NCBI GenBank assembly: GCA_000526575.1
Contig: JAGI01000002.1
Coordinates: 3,386,501-3,450,500 of the forward strand
Source of the DNA: Clostridium sp. 12(A)
Lineage (GTDB): Bacteria > Bacillota > Clostridia > Lachnospirales > Lachnospiraceae
Length of the DNA stretch: 64,000 bases
Direction: 5' to 3'
Shown: one piece after another, positions 17,858-26,229 of the stretch
Layout of the letters: each line of letters opens with the position of its first letter
How positions within the stretch are numbered: the first letter of the stretch is position 1
Position numbers and translations under genes: made by a program
The notes under the pieces: generated by a model
Databases searched by the model: none
Seen by the model: only the letters and a program-made list of their open reading frames with translations
Told to the model about the DNA's origin: nothing

Positions 17858-18670
17858 ATGAATCAGACAGCCAGAGGACTTACCATCTATTTCTGCGGCC
17901 ATGAATCCTGTGCACCAGGGCATTTTTTCGGTCCTGCCATACGGACCCATTATCTGCTGCATGTGATTCTTAAGGGGAAGGGAATTTACCGGACAGGAAG
18001 TAAAGAGTATTCATTAAAGGAAGGAGAGGGATTTTTAATTAAGCCTCAGGAGGTGACTTATTATGAAGCAGATCCGCTGGAACCCTGGGAATACGCCTGG
18101 GTATCTTTTGCCGGTGGGGATGGGGAGCGACTTTTAAGGGAGCATATACAGGAGGAGACCGGATATGTTTATGGGTTTGAGGAAGGAAATGAGTGGAAAC
18201 GCTGCATGTCTAAGCTGGTGGAATTGTTTTTGGAAGGAGGGGATAGACAGGATGCCATGACAGGGTATTTTTATCTCCTGTTTTCCATGCTTCCCAAAAG
18301 AAAGGAGGAGGGCGAATTTGAAGCCAGCTACTTACTAAGGGCAGAGTCCTACATCCATCATAATTTCAGCTATTCCATACGGATTGAAGATGTGGCCCGA
18401 CATGTGGGCATCGACAGAACCTACCTATATAAGCTTTTCATGAAGCATAAAAATATCTCTCCCAAGCAGTATTTAACGGCTTATCGAATTATGGAGGCAA
18501 AAAGACTGCTGGAGGATACGGAGCTGTCTATGACAGAAACAGGATTATCCTGTGGCTTTCATGATGCTTCTGTATTCTGCAGATGCTTTCAACAGGCAGA
18601 GGGGCAGTCCCCCTTACAATATCGGAAAGGAATCCGCACTGGCAGCCTGGGATATAACAAAATACCATAA
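17858..18670 (+). CDS. AraC family regulator
   Basis: A 270-residue regulator with a cupin-like N-terminus (HYLLHVILKGKGIYRTGSKEY) and an AraC helix-turn-helix pair at about 170-260 (IEDVARHVGIDRTYLYKLFM and MTETGLSCGFHDASVFCRCF). GGAGGT is 7 nt ahead of the ATG at 17858. It stands between the divergent GH4 gene and the ABC importer and is the best candidate for their activator; family relatives include MsmR. A TATAAT at 18712-18717 without a good -35 precedes the importer, as expected for an activated promoter. Confidence 0.88.
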   Translation: MNQTARGLTIYFCGHESCAPGHFFGPAIRTHYLLHVILKGKGIYRTGSKEYSLKEGEGFLIKPQEVTYYEADPLEPWEYAWVSFAGGDGERLLREHIQEETGYVYGFEEGNEWKRCMSKLVELFLEGGDRQDAMTGYFYLLFSMLPKRKEEGEFEASYLLRAESYIHHNFSYSIRIEDVARHVGIDRTYLYKLFMKHKNISPKQYLTAYRIMEAKRLLEDTELSMTETGLSCGFHDASVFCRCFQQAEGQSPLQYRKGIRTGSLGYNKIP

Positions 18671-18802
18671 TTCAATCACAAAAATCCATGTTATTTATGC
18701 AAACTATATATTATAATAGCACCATACAAAAGAAAAGTGCACAAAAAGTAATGGCATTAGTTAAAGAAAACATGTAAAATAGTCAAACAGGGAGGTAGCG
18801 TA

Positions 18803-20143
18803 ATGAGACGTAAATGGGGATTTACAGCGGCATTTGCAGCAATTGCTGCAGCGGCACTTGTGGGATGTGCGAGCCAGCAGACAGGAAAAGAAGCTACGTC
18901 AGCCGGCAAAGAGGAGACAAAGCAGGCGGCGGAAACCACCAAGGCAGCAGAAAATACCGGTGGAGGCAAGACACTGACGGTTGCTATCTGGGATAAGAAT
19001 CAGGAGCCGGGGTTAACAGAGATTATGAAGGACTTTACCCAGGCAACAGGGATTAAGACCCAGATACAGGTCACCCCATGGGAGCAGTACTGGACCATGT
19101 TGGAGGCAGGGGCTACCGGAGGTTCTCTTCCAGATGTATTCTGGATGCATTCCAATGAGATCGCCAAATATGCTCAGTATGACATGCTCCTTGACTTGAC
19201 AGACCGGATTAAGGACAGCAAGACCCTTGAGATGGATAAATTCCCAAAAGAAATCGTAGATATTTATAATTGGGAAGGGAAAAAGCAGTTTGCAGTTCCT
19301 AAGGACATAGATACCATTGCACTTTGGTACAACAAGACCATGTTTGATGAGGCTGGACTTTCCTATCCAGACGCCAGCTGGACCTGGGATACCTTTGCAG
19401 ATGCAGCAAAAAAGCTGACAAAGTCAGATGGAAGCCAGTACGGCTTTGCCATTAACCCAACCAATGATCAGGCTGGCTGGTGTAATATTGTTTATGATAT
19501 GGGCGGTTACGTCATCAGTGATGATAAGAAGTCCTCCGGCTTTGGCCAGGAAGGAACCATTAAAGGACTTACCTTCCTTACCGATTTAATGAAGGCAGGA
19601 TATGCACCGCCATATGAAGTAATTGCTGAGAATAAAGAAGAAGCATTGTTTGAGGCTGGTAAAGTGGCTATGATCACACAGGGATCCTGGATGCTTCCAG
19701 AGCTTTGCAACAATGATTATGTAAAATCAAACTGTGACATTGCAGTTCTTCCAAAGGATGCCGCTTCCGGAAGAAGAGCAACAATCTATAATGGTCTTGG
19801 CTGGGCAGCATCTGGCAATACCTCCATGCCGGAAGAAGCATGGAAGCTGATTGAATACATGGGCTCCAAGGACGCGCAGCAAAAGCAGTCTGACCTTGGA
19901 ATCGTTATGTCTGCTTATGCAGGAACCACAGACAACTGGGTGAAATCCTATCCTTCCTTTAACTTAAAGGCTTATCTTGACATGATGGATGACCTTGTAA
20001 TCCGTCCATACTCCAAATCAACCATGGCATGGACCAACATGATCCATGAAAAGCTGATTGATGCCTGGAACGGAAACAAGAGCACAGAGGAAGTATGTAA
20101 GGATATTGAAAAGGAAATGAATTCCATGCTGGCAAACGAATAG
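18803..20143 (+). CDS. sugar ABC transporter substrate-binding lipoprotein
   Basis: A 446-residue extracellular binding protein of the family 1 (MalE/MsmE-like) type. The signal peptide ends in a lipobox (ALVGC, Cys near 22), followed by a Lys/Thr/Ala-rich linker and the mature domain from LTVAIWDKNQEPG. Typical segments are GSLPDVFWMH and GKVAMITQGSW. It starts an operon with two permeases and a GH36 alpha-galactosidase, so alpha-galactosides are the likely ligand. No ATPase is encoded here; a shared MsmK-type ATPase elsewhere would be needed. Confidence 0.92.
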   Translation: MRRKWGFTAAFAAIAAAALVGCASQQTGKEATSAGKEETKQAAETTKAAENTGGGKTLTVAIWDKNQEPGLTEIMKDFTQATGIKTQIQVTPWEQYWTMLEAGATGGSLPDVFWMHSNEIAKYAQYDMLLDLTDRIKDSKTLEMDKFPKEIVDIYNWEGKKQFAVPKDIDTIALWYNKTMFDEAGLSYPDASWTWDTFADAAKKLTKSDGSQYGFAINPTNDQAGWCNIVYDMGGYVISDDKKSSGFGQEGTIKGLTFLTDLMKAGYAPPYEVIAENKEEALFEAGKVAMITQGSWMLPELCNNDYVKSNCDIAVLPKDAASGRRATIYNGLGWAASGNTSMPEEAWKLIEYMGSKDAQQKQSDLGIVMSAYAGTTDNWVKSYPSFNLKAYLDMMDDLVIRPYSKSTMAWTNMIHEKLIDAWNGNKSTEEVCKDIEKEMNSMLANE

Positions 20144-20150
20144 GTAAGGC

Positions 20151-20184
20151 AGGGGAGGCGATAAGGATTGCCTCCCCCTTTTAA
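20151..20184 (+). terminator. intra-operon hairpin between binding protein and permeases
   Basis: AGGGGAGGC (20151-20159) pairs with GCCTCCCCCT and is followed by TTTTAAT. A partial terminator or RNA-stabilising hairpin here would give more binding protein than permease, a common arrangement in such operons. Confidence 0.7.
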
Positions 20185-20204
20185 TCAGAGATGGGAGGGG
20201 TTAC

Positions 20205-21113
20205 ATGAACACAAAAAGAAAAAGATCCAGACGGGAGAGAAGTGAGTTTCTATGGGGGTGGATGTTTCTTCTGCCTACCATGGCGGGTCTGATGATCCTA
20301 AACATCATCCCGATTTTCCAAACCATTTATCAAAGCTTTTTTAAGACAGGGGCTTTTGGAAAGGGCAATATTTTTGTAGGCTTTCAAAATTATGAAAAGC
20401 TGTTCGGCGATCAAATGGTATGGCAGGCTCTGATCAATACTTGTAAATATGCTTTGGTGGAAGTGCCTTTTTCCATTGCAATTGCCCTTTTGCTGGCCGT
20501 CTTAATGGACGGAAAGATCCGTGGAAAGTCTGCATGGAGAACCATTTACTTTCTTCCCATGGTAGCGGCTCCGGCAGCGGTTGCCATGGTGTGGAGATGG
20601 CTTTATAATTCGGAATTTGGTCTCTTTAATCATTTGTTAAACAGTATGGGCTTATCCTCTGTCAACTGGATCTCAAATCCCAGCACAGCCTACATATCAG
20701 TGGCCGTGGTAGGTATCTGGTCTATTCTCGGCTACAACATGGTACTCTTTATTGCCGGATTAAAAGAGATTCCAAGAGATTATTATGAGGCCGCCCAGAT
20801 TGACGGTGCAGGAGGCGTAAAGCAGTTTTTCTACGTGACCCTTCCTCTCATATCACCGACCATGTTCTTTGTCGCGGTGACAAGGATCATCGGTGCCATG
20901 CAGGTGTTTGACAGTATCTATATGATGATGGAAAAAAGCAATCCTGCTCTTGTAAAAACCCAGTCACTGGTGTATCTCTTCTATAAATATTCCTTCATTG
21001 AGGGAAATAAGGGGTATGGTTCTTCCATTGTCATGCTTCTTTTAGTGGTCATCTTATTGATTACGGTCATTCAGATGTTCTGCCAGAAGAAGTGGGTCAA
21101 TTACAGCTCGTAG
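20205..21113 (+). CDS. sugar ABC transporter permease (MsmF/MalF-like)
   Basis: A 302-residue membrane protein with six predicted helices. The permease EAA loop is present as YYEAAQIDGAGGVKQFFYVTLPL near residue 190. The N-terminus (RSEFLWGWMFLLPTMAGL) is typical of CUT1 sugar importers. It is the second gene of the alpha-galactoside importer operon, with GGGAGGGG ahead of the ATG. Confidence 0.92.
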   Translation: MNTKRKRSRRERSEFLWGWMFLLPTMAGLMILNIIPIFQTIYQSFFKTGAFGKGNIFVGFQNYEKLFGDQMVWQALINTCKYALVEVPFSIAIALLLAVLMDGKIRGKSAWRTIYFLPMVAAPAAVAMVWRWLYNSEFGLFNHLLNSMGLSSVNWISNPSTAYISVAVVGIWSILGYNMVLFIAGLKEIPRDYYEAAQIDGAGGVKQFFYVTLPLISPTMFFVAVTRIIGAMQVFDSIYMMMEKSNPALVKTQSLVYLFYKYSFIEGNKGYGSSIVMLLLVVILLITVIQMFCQKKWVNYSS

Positions 21114-21127
21114 GAGGAGGGAAAAAC

Positions 21128-21958
21128 ATGGATAAGAGCAGAAAAGTAAGGGAAGGCCTTATTTACGTGATCCTCTTTATAGGGTCTGTGGTTATGCTGG
21201 TACCCTTTATATGGATGATATTAACCGCCTTTAAATCGGCATCTGAGGCAACTCAGATGAATCCGTTCATCATCTTTCCCAGTACCTGGAGAAAGGATGC
21301 ATTTTTGGCGGTCATGAGTAAGATGAATTTTTTACGGCTCTACTGGAATACCCTTGTTCTCATAGTAGGCAGAGTCGTATGTGCGGTGCTGACGGCTACC
21401 ATGGCTGGATATGCCTTTGGACGCCTTCATTTCAAAGGAAAGAACCTGGCATTTTCCCTGGTTCTCTTTCAGATGATGGTACCCACCCAGATTTTTATCA
21501 TTCCTCAGTATCTTATGGTAAGCCGCCTTGGCGCTCTTAATACCTGGTTTGGACTTCTCTTTCCAGGTCTTGTCACTGCCTTTGGCACCTTCCTTCTCCG
21601 TCAGGCCTATATGGGGCTTCCAGCATCCTTAGAGGAAGCTGCCAGATTAGACGGCTGTAACATCGGTCAGACCTTTCTACATGTGATGGCGCCCCTGACC
21701 AAGTCCTCCATGGTGGCTCTCGGTATCTTTACTGCCTTGTTTGCATTTAAAGATCTGATGTGGCCCCTGGTAGTCAACACGGAGCAAAATACCATGCCAT
21801 TATCAGCGGCACTGGCAAAGCTCCAGGGCCAGTTTGTAACAAACTATCCGGAATTGATGGCAGCGTCGTTGTTAGCCTGTATTCCCATGATTGTAATCTA
21901 CCTCATATTTCAGAAGCAGTTCATTGATGGAATTGCAACATCCGGAGGAAAATTGTAA
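21128..21958 (+). CDS. sugar ABC transporter permease (MsmG/MalG-like)
   Basis: The start is the ATG at 21128, with GGAGGAGGG 6 nt upstream; a longer frame from 21092 overlaps the previous gene and has no ribosome site. The protein has 276 residues with six helices and the EAA loop LEEAARLDGCNIGQTFLHVM near residue 176. The motif PFIWMILTAFK near the N-terminus is usual for the MalG group. It pairs with the preceding permease. Confidence 0.92.
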   Translation: MDKSRKVREGLIYVILFIGSVVMLVPFIWMILTAFKSASEATQMNPFIIFPSTWRKDAFLAVMSKMNFLRLYWNTLVLIVGRVVCAVLTATMAGYAFGRLHFKGKNLAFSLVLFQMMVPTQIFIIPQYLMVSRLGALNTWFGLLFPGLVTAFGTFLLRQAYMGLPASLEEAARLDGCNIGQTFLHVMAPLTKSSMVALGIFTALFAFKDLMWPLVVNTEQNTMPLSAALAKLQGQFVTNYPELMAASLLACIPMIVIYLIFQKQFIDGIATSGGKL

Positions 21959-21972
21959 AAGGAGTATATACT

Positions 21973-24189
21973 ATGTCAATCATTTACCACGAAGAAGCCA
22001 GAGAGTTTCACCTTTGCAACGGATCTTTCAGCTATATCATGCAGGTTATGGGAAATGGCCAGCTGGGAAACTTATACTATGGAAAACGCATTGCAGACAG
22101 GGAATCATTCTCCTATCTCTTTGAAACTGGGGAGCGTCCCCATGCAGCCATCAGCTGTTCCCATCCGGTGGATTTATGCCTTGAGTATACAAAGCAGGAA
22201 TATCCGGCCTATGGAACGGGAGATTACCGGTACGGCGCGTGTGTCATAAAGCAGGAAAATGGCAGCCGGACCATTGGATTTACGTATCAGTCCCACTCTA
22301 TTGTGAAAGGAAAGCCTTCCATATTACCCCTTCCCTCTACTTATGTGGAGGATGAGGAGGAAGCAGAAACCTTAAGCATCAAGCTTCATGATGAGGTCAT
22401 GGATACAGATCTTATCCTGACCTATACCATTTATAAGGAACTTCCGGTCCTTACAAGAAGCGCCAGATTTGAGCATCACGGGCAGGAGGAAATCTCCCTT
22501 ACCACTGCCATGAGCGGTGCCGTTGATTTACCTGACAGCAATTACGAGATGATTCAGTTATCCGGTGCATGGTCCAGAGAGCGGTATGTGAGAAGGCGTC
22601 CCCTGGAGCAGGGAATTCAGGCTGTGTACAGTATGAGAGGCATCAGCAGTGCCGAGCACAATCCGTTCCTTGCCCTTGCCAGAAAAGAAACCACAGAGTG
22701 GAGCGGAGAAGTTTACGGCTTCAGTCTGGTATACAGCGGCAGCTTCCTGGCACAGGCAGAGGTCTGTTCACATGAAACCACAAGAGTGCTCATGGGAATT
22801 CATCCGGATACCTTTGAATGGCCCTTAAAGACAGGAGAATCATTCCAGACACCAGAGCTTGTTATGGTGTATTCTACAGAGGGGCTCTCCCATATGAGCC
22901 AGGTCTACCATAAGCTTTACCGGACACGTCTGGCAAGAGGCTGCTGGAGAGACCGGGAGCGTCCTGTTTTACTAAACAACTGGGAAGCTACCTACATGGA
23001 TTTTAATGAAGAAAAGATCTTATCCATTGCAAAGAAGGCGAAGGAAACCGGAGTGGAGCTGTTTGTCCTTGATGATGGCTGGTTTGGGGAGCGCAATGAC
23101 GATGACAGAAGTCTGGGTGACTGGTTCGTCAATAAAGAGAAGCTTCCAGGCGGAATTAAAGGTCTGTCCGAAAAGATTGAAGAGTTGGGCTTGCGCTTTG
23201 GCCTTTGGATCGAGCCGGAGATGGTCAATAAAAACAGCCGTTTTTATGAAGCCCATCCCGATTGGATCATATCCACGCCGGGGCGGTATGAGACTCCAAG
23301 CAGACGTCAGCACGTTCTTGATTTTTCAAGGCCAGAGGTCATTAATGCAGTTTATACCATGTTAAAGGATGTCATAGGCAATGCAAAGATTTCCTATATC
23401 AAATGGGATATGAACCGGTATCTGACCGAGTGCTTTTCCAGGGGCGCTGACCATAAGAGTCAGGGAATGGTCATGCATAAATACATTCTTGGTGTTTATG
23501 ATTTATACACAAGGCTTATTAAGGACTTCCCAGAAATTCTCTTTGAGTCCTGTGCAAGCGGTGGTGCCAGATTTGATCCGGGAATGCTTTATTTTGCACC
23601 GCAGGCATGGTGCAGTGACAATACGGATGCCATAGACCGCTTAAAGATTCAGTACGGAACCACCTTTGTTTATCCCATTTCAAGCATAGGGGCCCATATT
23701 TCCGCGGTGCCGAACCATCAGATTCACCGCGTCACGGATTTAAAGACGAGAGGCCATGCAGCCCTTTTTGGAGCCTTTGGATACGAGCTTGACTTAAATA
23801 GCCTGACCCCGGATGAAATTGAGACGGTAAAGGAGCAGATTGCATTCTACAAGCAAAACAGAAAGCTTCTCCACCAGGGAACCTTCTACCGGTTAAAGAG
23901 CCCATTTGAAGGAAATGATACTGCCTGGATGGTGGTTTCGGAAGATAAGGAGCGTGCCATCGTATCCTATTATCAGGTGTTAAATCCCGCCAATGCAGGC
24001 TGGCTCAGATTAAAGCTTAATGGACTTTCCGAGGAGACAGCATATAAAGTTACTCTATGGGATCAGGAAGAAATTTTCTATGGAAGCCAGCTGATGTATG
24101 CAGGGATCCCTATTGACAGAGTCCGGTTCTCAAAGGAGACCGGAGATTTTGCCTCTCTTATGATTATGATTGAAAAAGCAGGAAGATAG
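21973..24189 (+). CDS. alpha-galactosidase, glycoside hydrolase family 36
   Basis: A 738-residue retaining alpha-galactosidase that cleaves terminal alpha-1,6-galactose from raffinose, stachyose or melibiose. The nucleophile is D479 in KWDMNRYLTE and the acid/base is D549 in WCSDNTDA, nearly the same numbering as characterised GH36 AgaA-type enzymes. The N-terminal beta-sandwich and the DDGWFG motif (about 375) are complete. No signal peptide is present, so it acts in the cytosol on imported sugar. It ends the importer operon at a strong terminator. Confidence 0.95.
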   Translation: MSIIYHEEAREFHLCNGSFSYIMQVMGNGQLGNLYYGKRIADRESFSYLFETGERPHAAISCSHPVDLCLEYTKQEYPAYGTGDYRYGACVIKQENGSRTIGFTYQSHSIVKGKPSILPLPSTYVEDEEEAETLSIKLHDEVMDTDLILTYTIYKELPVLTRSARFEHHGQEEISLTTAMSGAVDLPDSNYEMIQLSGAWSRERYVRRRPLEQGIQAVYSMRGISSAEHNPFLALARKETTEWSGEVYGFSLVYSGSFLAQAEVCSHETTRVLMGIHPDTFEWPLKTGESFQTPELVMVYSTEGLSHMSQVYHKLYRTRLARGCWRDRERPVLLNNWEATYMDFNEEKILSIAKKAKETGVELFVLDDGWFGERNDDDRSLGDWFVNKEKLPGGIKGLSEKIEELGLRFGLWIEPEMVNKNSRFYEAHPDWIISTPGRYETPSRRQHVLDFSRPEVINAVYTMLKDVIGNAKISYIKWDMNRYLTECFSRGADHKSQGMVMHKYILGVYDLYTRLIKDFPEILFESCASGGARFDPGMLYFAPQAWCSDNTDAIDRLKIQYGTTFVYPISSIGAHISAVPNHQIHRVTDLKTRGHAALFGAFGYELDLNSLTPDEIETVKEQIAFYKQNRKLLHQGTFYRLKSPFEGNDTAWMVVSEDKERAIVSYYQVLNPANAGWLRLKLNGLSEETAYKVTLWDQEEIFYGSQLMYAGIPIDRVRFSKETGDFASLMIMIEKAGR

Positions 24190-24197
24190 GGTATTAT

Positions 24198-24236
24198 AAT
24201 AGAAGCATGCCGTATTTATGACGGCATGCTTCTATT
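24198..24236 (+). terminator. bidirectional terminator
   Basis: A perfect 16-bp stem (24198-24213 with 24221-24236) has a 7-nt loop. It ends the GH36 operon and overlaps the stop of the convergent HxlR gene. Confidence 0.85.
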
Positions 24237-24591
24237 AGTCTTGATGGTCTGATACCTTTTGTTTGGGATTTATGTGTCTTTCTCCCCATTCGGACATCAA
24301 TTCAAGAATTGGTGTGAGAGTCTCTCCGTCTTCGGTGAGAGAGTATTCTACTCTCGGGGGAACTTCGTTGTATTGTTCTCTATGAACCAATCCATCTGCC
24401 TCCAACTCTTTTAGCTGTTTGCTTAAGGTTCTGTGAGCGATTGGCTGCAGTTCGTACCATAATCGATTGTATCGGATTACTTTACATCTGTAGAGCTTGT
24501 ATAAGATGACCCACTTCCATTTACCTTCTATTTTAGAGATCGTATAATAGATAGGACAATTACCAAATTTAAGATTAAAATCCATGCTCAT
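24235..24591 (-). CDS. HxlR family transcriptional regulator
   Basis: A 118-residue winged-helix protein. It has the conserved N-terminal Cys12 (GNCPIYYTISKIEGKWKW), the recognition region AHRTLSKQLKELEADGLV and the wing PPRVEYSLTEDGETL. HxlR proteins often sense electrophiles or aldehydes through that Cys. It is divergent from an MDR oxidoreductase across 169 bp that contains direct ACTTGTAACTTGTAAC-type repeats near 24638-24653, a candidate operator. Most likely it regulates that oxidoreductase. Confidence 0.9.
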   Translation of the reverse strand: MSMDFNLKFGNCPIYYTISKIEGKWKWVILYKLYRCKVIRYNRLWYELQPIAHRTLSKQLKELEADGLVHREQYNEVPPRVEYSLTEDGETLTPILELMSEWGERHINPKQKVSDHQD

Positions 24592-24760
24592 ACTCCTATA
24601 CTTACAAATAGTTTAGTATATAACATAAATGTTCATACTTGTAACTTGTAACACTATCATATAAACTTTAAGTGACTTTGTCAAACAGATAAAAATCAAA
24701 TGGCAGGTTATCTTGGTATTTTCATAAGAAATAGATTAAATGAAAGGCAGGAGGTTTATC

Positions 24761-25756
24761 ATGAGAGCGATCATACATGCAGGAACAAGGGGAATACATG
24801 GATTACAATATACACAGCAAGCAAACCGATATCCCGGAAAGGGCGAGGTTAAGGTGAGGCTAAAGGCAGCAGGATTGAATCACCGGGATTTGTTTCTTAT
24901 GAATTCTCCAGTGGATTTAGAGGCTTCCTTCATTCCTGGATCTGATGGGGCAGGTATCGTTGAAGCCGTTGGAGAAGGAGTTACCAATGTTAAGATAGGG
25001 GCAGAGGTTATCATTAATCCCTGTTTGGGCTGGGAGAATATGAATCAGGTTCCCGTCGTCCCTGAAATTCTAGGAGGACCAACAGATGGTACATTAGCTG
25101 AATTCGTAATCATTCCTCAGGAAAATGCGATTGAAAAGCCATCTTATTTATCCTGGGAAGAAGCTGGTGTTTTATCTTTATCCGCCATGACCGCCTATAG
25201 AGCCCTGTTTACGAAGGGGAATCTACAGCCGGGCGAGCATGTACTTATTCCCGGAATCGGTGGAGGCGTTGCAACGTATGCTGCAATGATGGCAGCTGCA
25301 ATTGGTGCAAAGGTCAGCGTGACTTCAAGGCGTGAGGAAAAGCTTGAAATGGCCAGGAAAATGCCCATAAATCAGGCTGTTGACAGTAGGAGTGACTGGA
25401 AAGAAAGTATGGGGAGTGGTTCTGTAGATCTTATATTAGACAGCATCGGACCAGCAACGTTCCAAAAATATTTTGACGTAATAAAACCCAATGGAAGAAT
25501 CGTAATGTTTGGAAGTAGTTCAGGAGATGATATTACAATCCCCACAAGAGCTATCTTTTTCCCTCAAATTACAATTACCGGAACTTCCATGGCAAGTGGT
25601 CAGGAATATAAGGATATGGTGGATTTCATGGAAAAGCACTCCATTCACCCCATGGTAGATTCAACCTATTTCTTAAAAGATACTGCTTTAGCATATGAAC
25701 GAATGGAGAAAGGCGAGCAGCTTGGTAATATTTCCATCCTAATACGTGAAGAATAA
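24761..25756 (+). CDS. medium-chain zinc-type alcohol dehydrogenase/quinone oxidoreductase
   Basis: The start is the ATG at 24761, with CAGGAGGT upstream; the frame upstream of it has no ribosome site. The 331-residue protein has a GroES-like N-terminal domain (LNHRDLFLMNSPV, GSDGAGIVEAVGEGV) and a Rossmann domain with VLIPGIGGGVATYA near residue 170. The Cys/His set for catalytic zinc is incomplete, which points to the quinone-reductase-like branch using NADPH. It is probably controlled by the divergent HxlR protein, in a stress or aldehyde response. Confidence 0.85.
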   Translation: MRAIIHAGTRGIHGLQYTQQANRYPGKGEVKVRLKAAGLNHRDLFLMNSPVDLEASFIPGSDGAGIVEAVGEGVTNVKIGAEVIINPCLGWENMNQVPVVPEILGGPTDGTLAEFVIIPQENAIEKPSYLSWEEAGVLSLSAMTAYRALFTKGNLQPGEHVLIPGIGGGVATYAAMMAAAIGAKVSVTSRREEKLEMARKMPINQAVDSRSDWKESMGSGSVDLILDSIGPATFQKYFDVIKPNGRIVMFGSSSGDDITIPTRAIFFPQITITGTSMASGQEYKDMVDFMEKHSIHPMVDSTYFLKDTALAYERMEKGEQLGNISILIREE

Positions 25757-25784
25757 AGTCTAATATTTTGAAAATGGCTAATTT

Positions 25785-25831
25785 ATTATGAGAAAGCACA
25801 AAGCGCAATCGCCAGGCTGCTTTCTCATAAT
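25785..25831 (+). terminator. hairpin after the oxidoreductase gene
   Basis: A perfect 14-bp stem (25785-25798 with 25818-25831) has a 19-nt loop, 29 bp past the stop. The downstream stretch is T-rich but lacks a solid T run, so termination is likely but not certain. Beyond it, 25832-26011 shows no open frame. Confidence 0.6.
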
Positions 25832-26011
25832 ACGTTTATAATAATTACTTAAGATTTACAAAACTAATTTTTTAAAATGCGGTTGCGCATGGAAATAACT
25901 TATGATATGCTTTTTTTATCTATTAATAACTCCCTGAAGAAGGATTCATGGATCACAAAAAAGAAATAATTCTTAATGAAACAGGCTGTGGAAACAGTTT
26001 TTTTTAATTTC

Positions 26012-26138
26012 TAGGAAAGTTTTAGGAACTCCCCTATAAAATAAAAAGCACGACCTGCAGGATGCGCATGACGCTTAAGAAGAAGGTGTCACTGAAGTGA
26101 CAGCGTATCAGCGCTAGAGTCTGACTCGTCAGACTCTT
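26012..26138 (+). repeat. dispersed hairpin repeat, copy A (upstream of MATE gene)
   Basis: This copy shares long stretches with 61956-62089: GAACTCCCCTATA, AGGATGCRCATGACGCTTAA, a TCACT-AGTGA hairpin, GCG(T/C)(A/G)TCAGCGC, and a terminal AGAGTCTGAC-NN-GTCAGACTCTT hairpin. In order it holds an imperfect TAGG..AGTT/AACT..CCTA hairpin (26012-26036), TGTCACT-GA-AGTGACA, an AGCG/CGCT hairpin and GTCTGAC-TC-GTCAGAC. It sits 90 bp ahead of the MATE ATG. It encodes nothing recognisable and is not a known riboswitch to me. Confidence 0.75.
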
Positions 26139-26229
26139 TCTTGTTGCAGAATTTTATGATTTATGACATGAATCAGAAAGAACTAAGGTTCTTTGTCGCA
26201 GAGCGCAAAGGAAAGGAATCACACATTCT

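Noticed and set aside
26041-26138. Riboswitch ahead of the MATE gene (for example guanidine or other classes).
   Set aside because: The conserved sequence is a dispersed repeat found also in other contexts and does not match riboswitch motifs I know; reported instead as a repeat.
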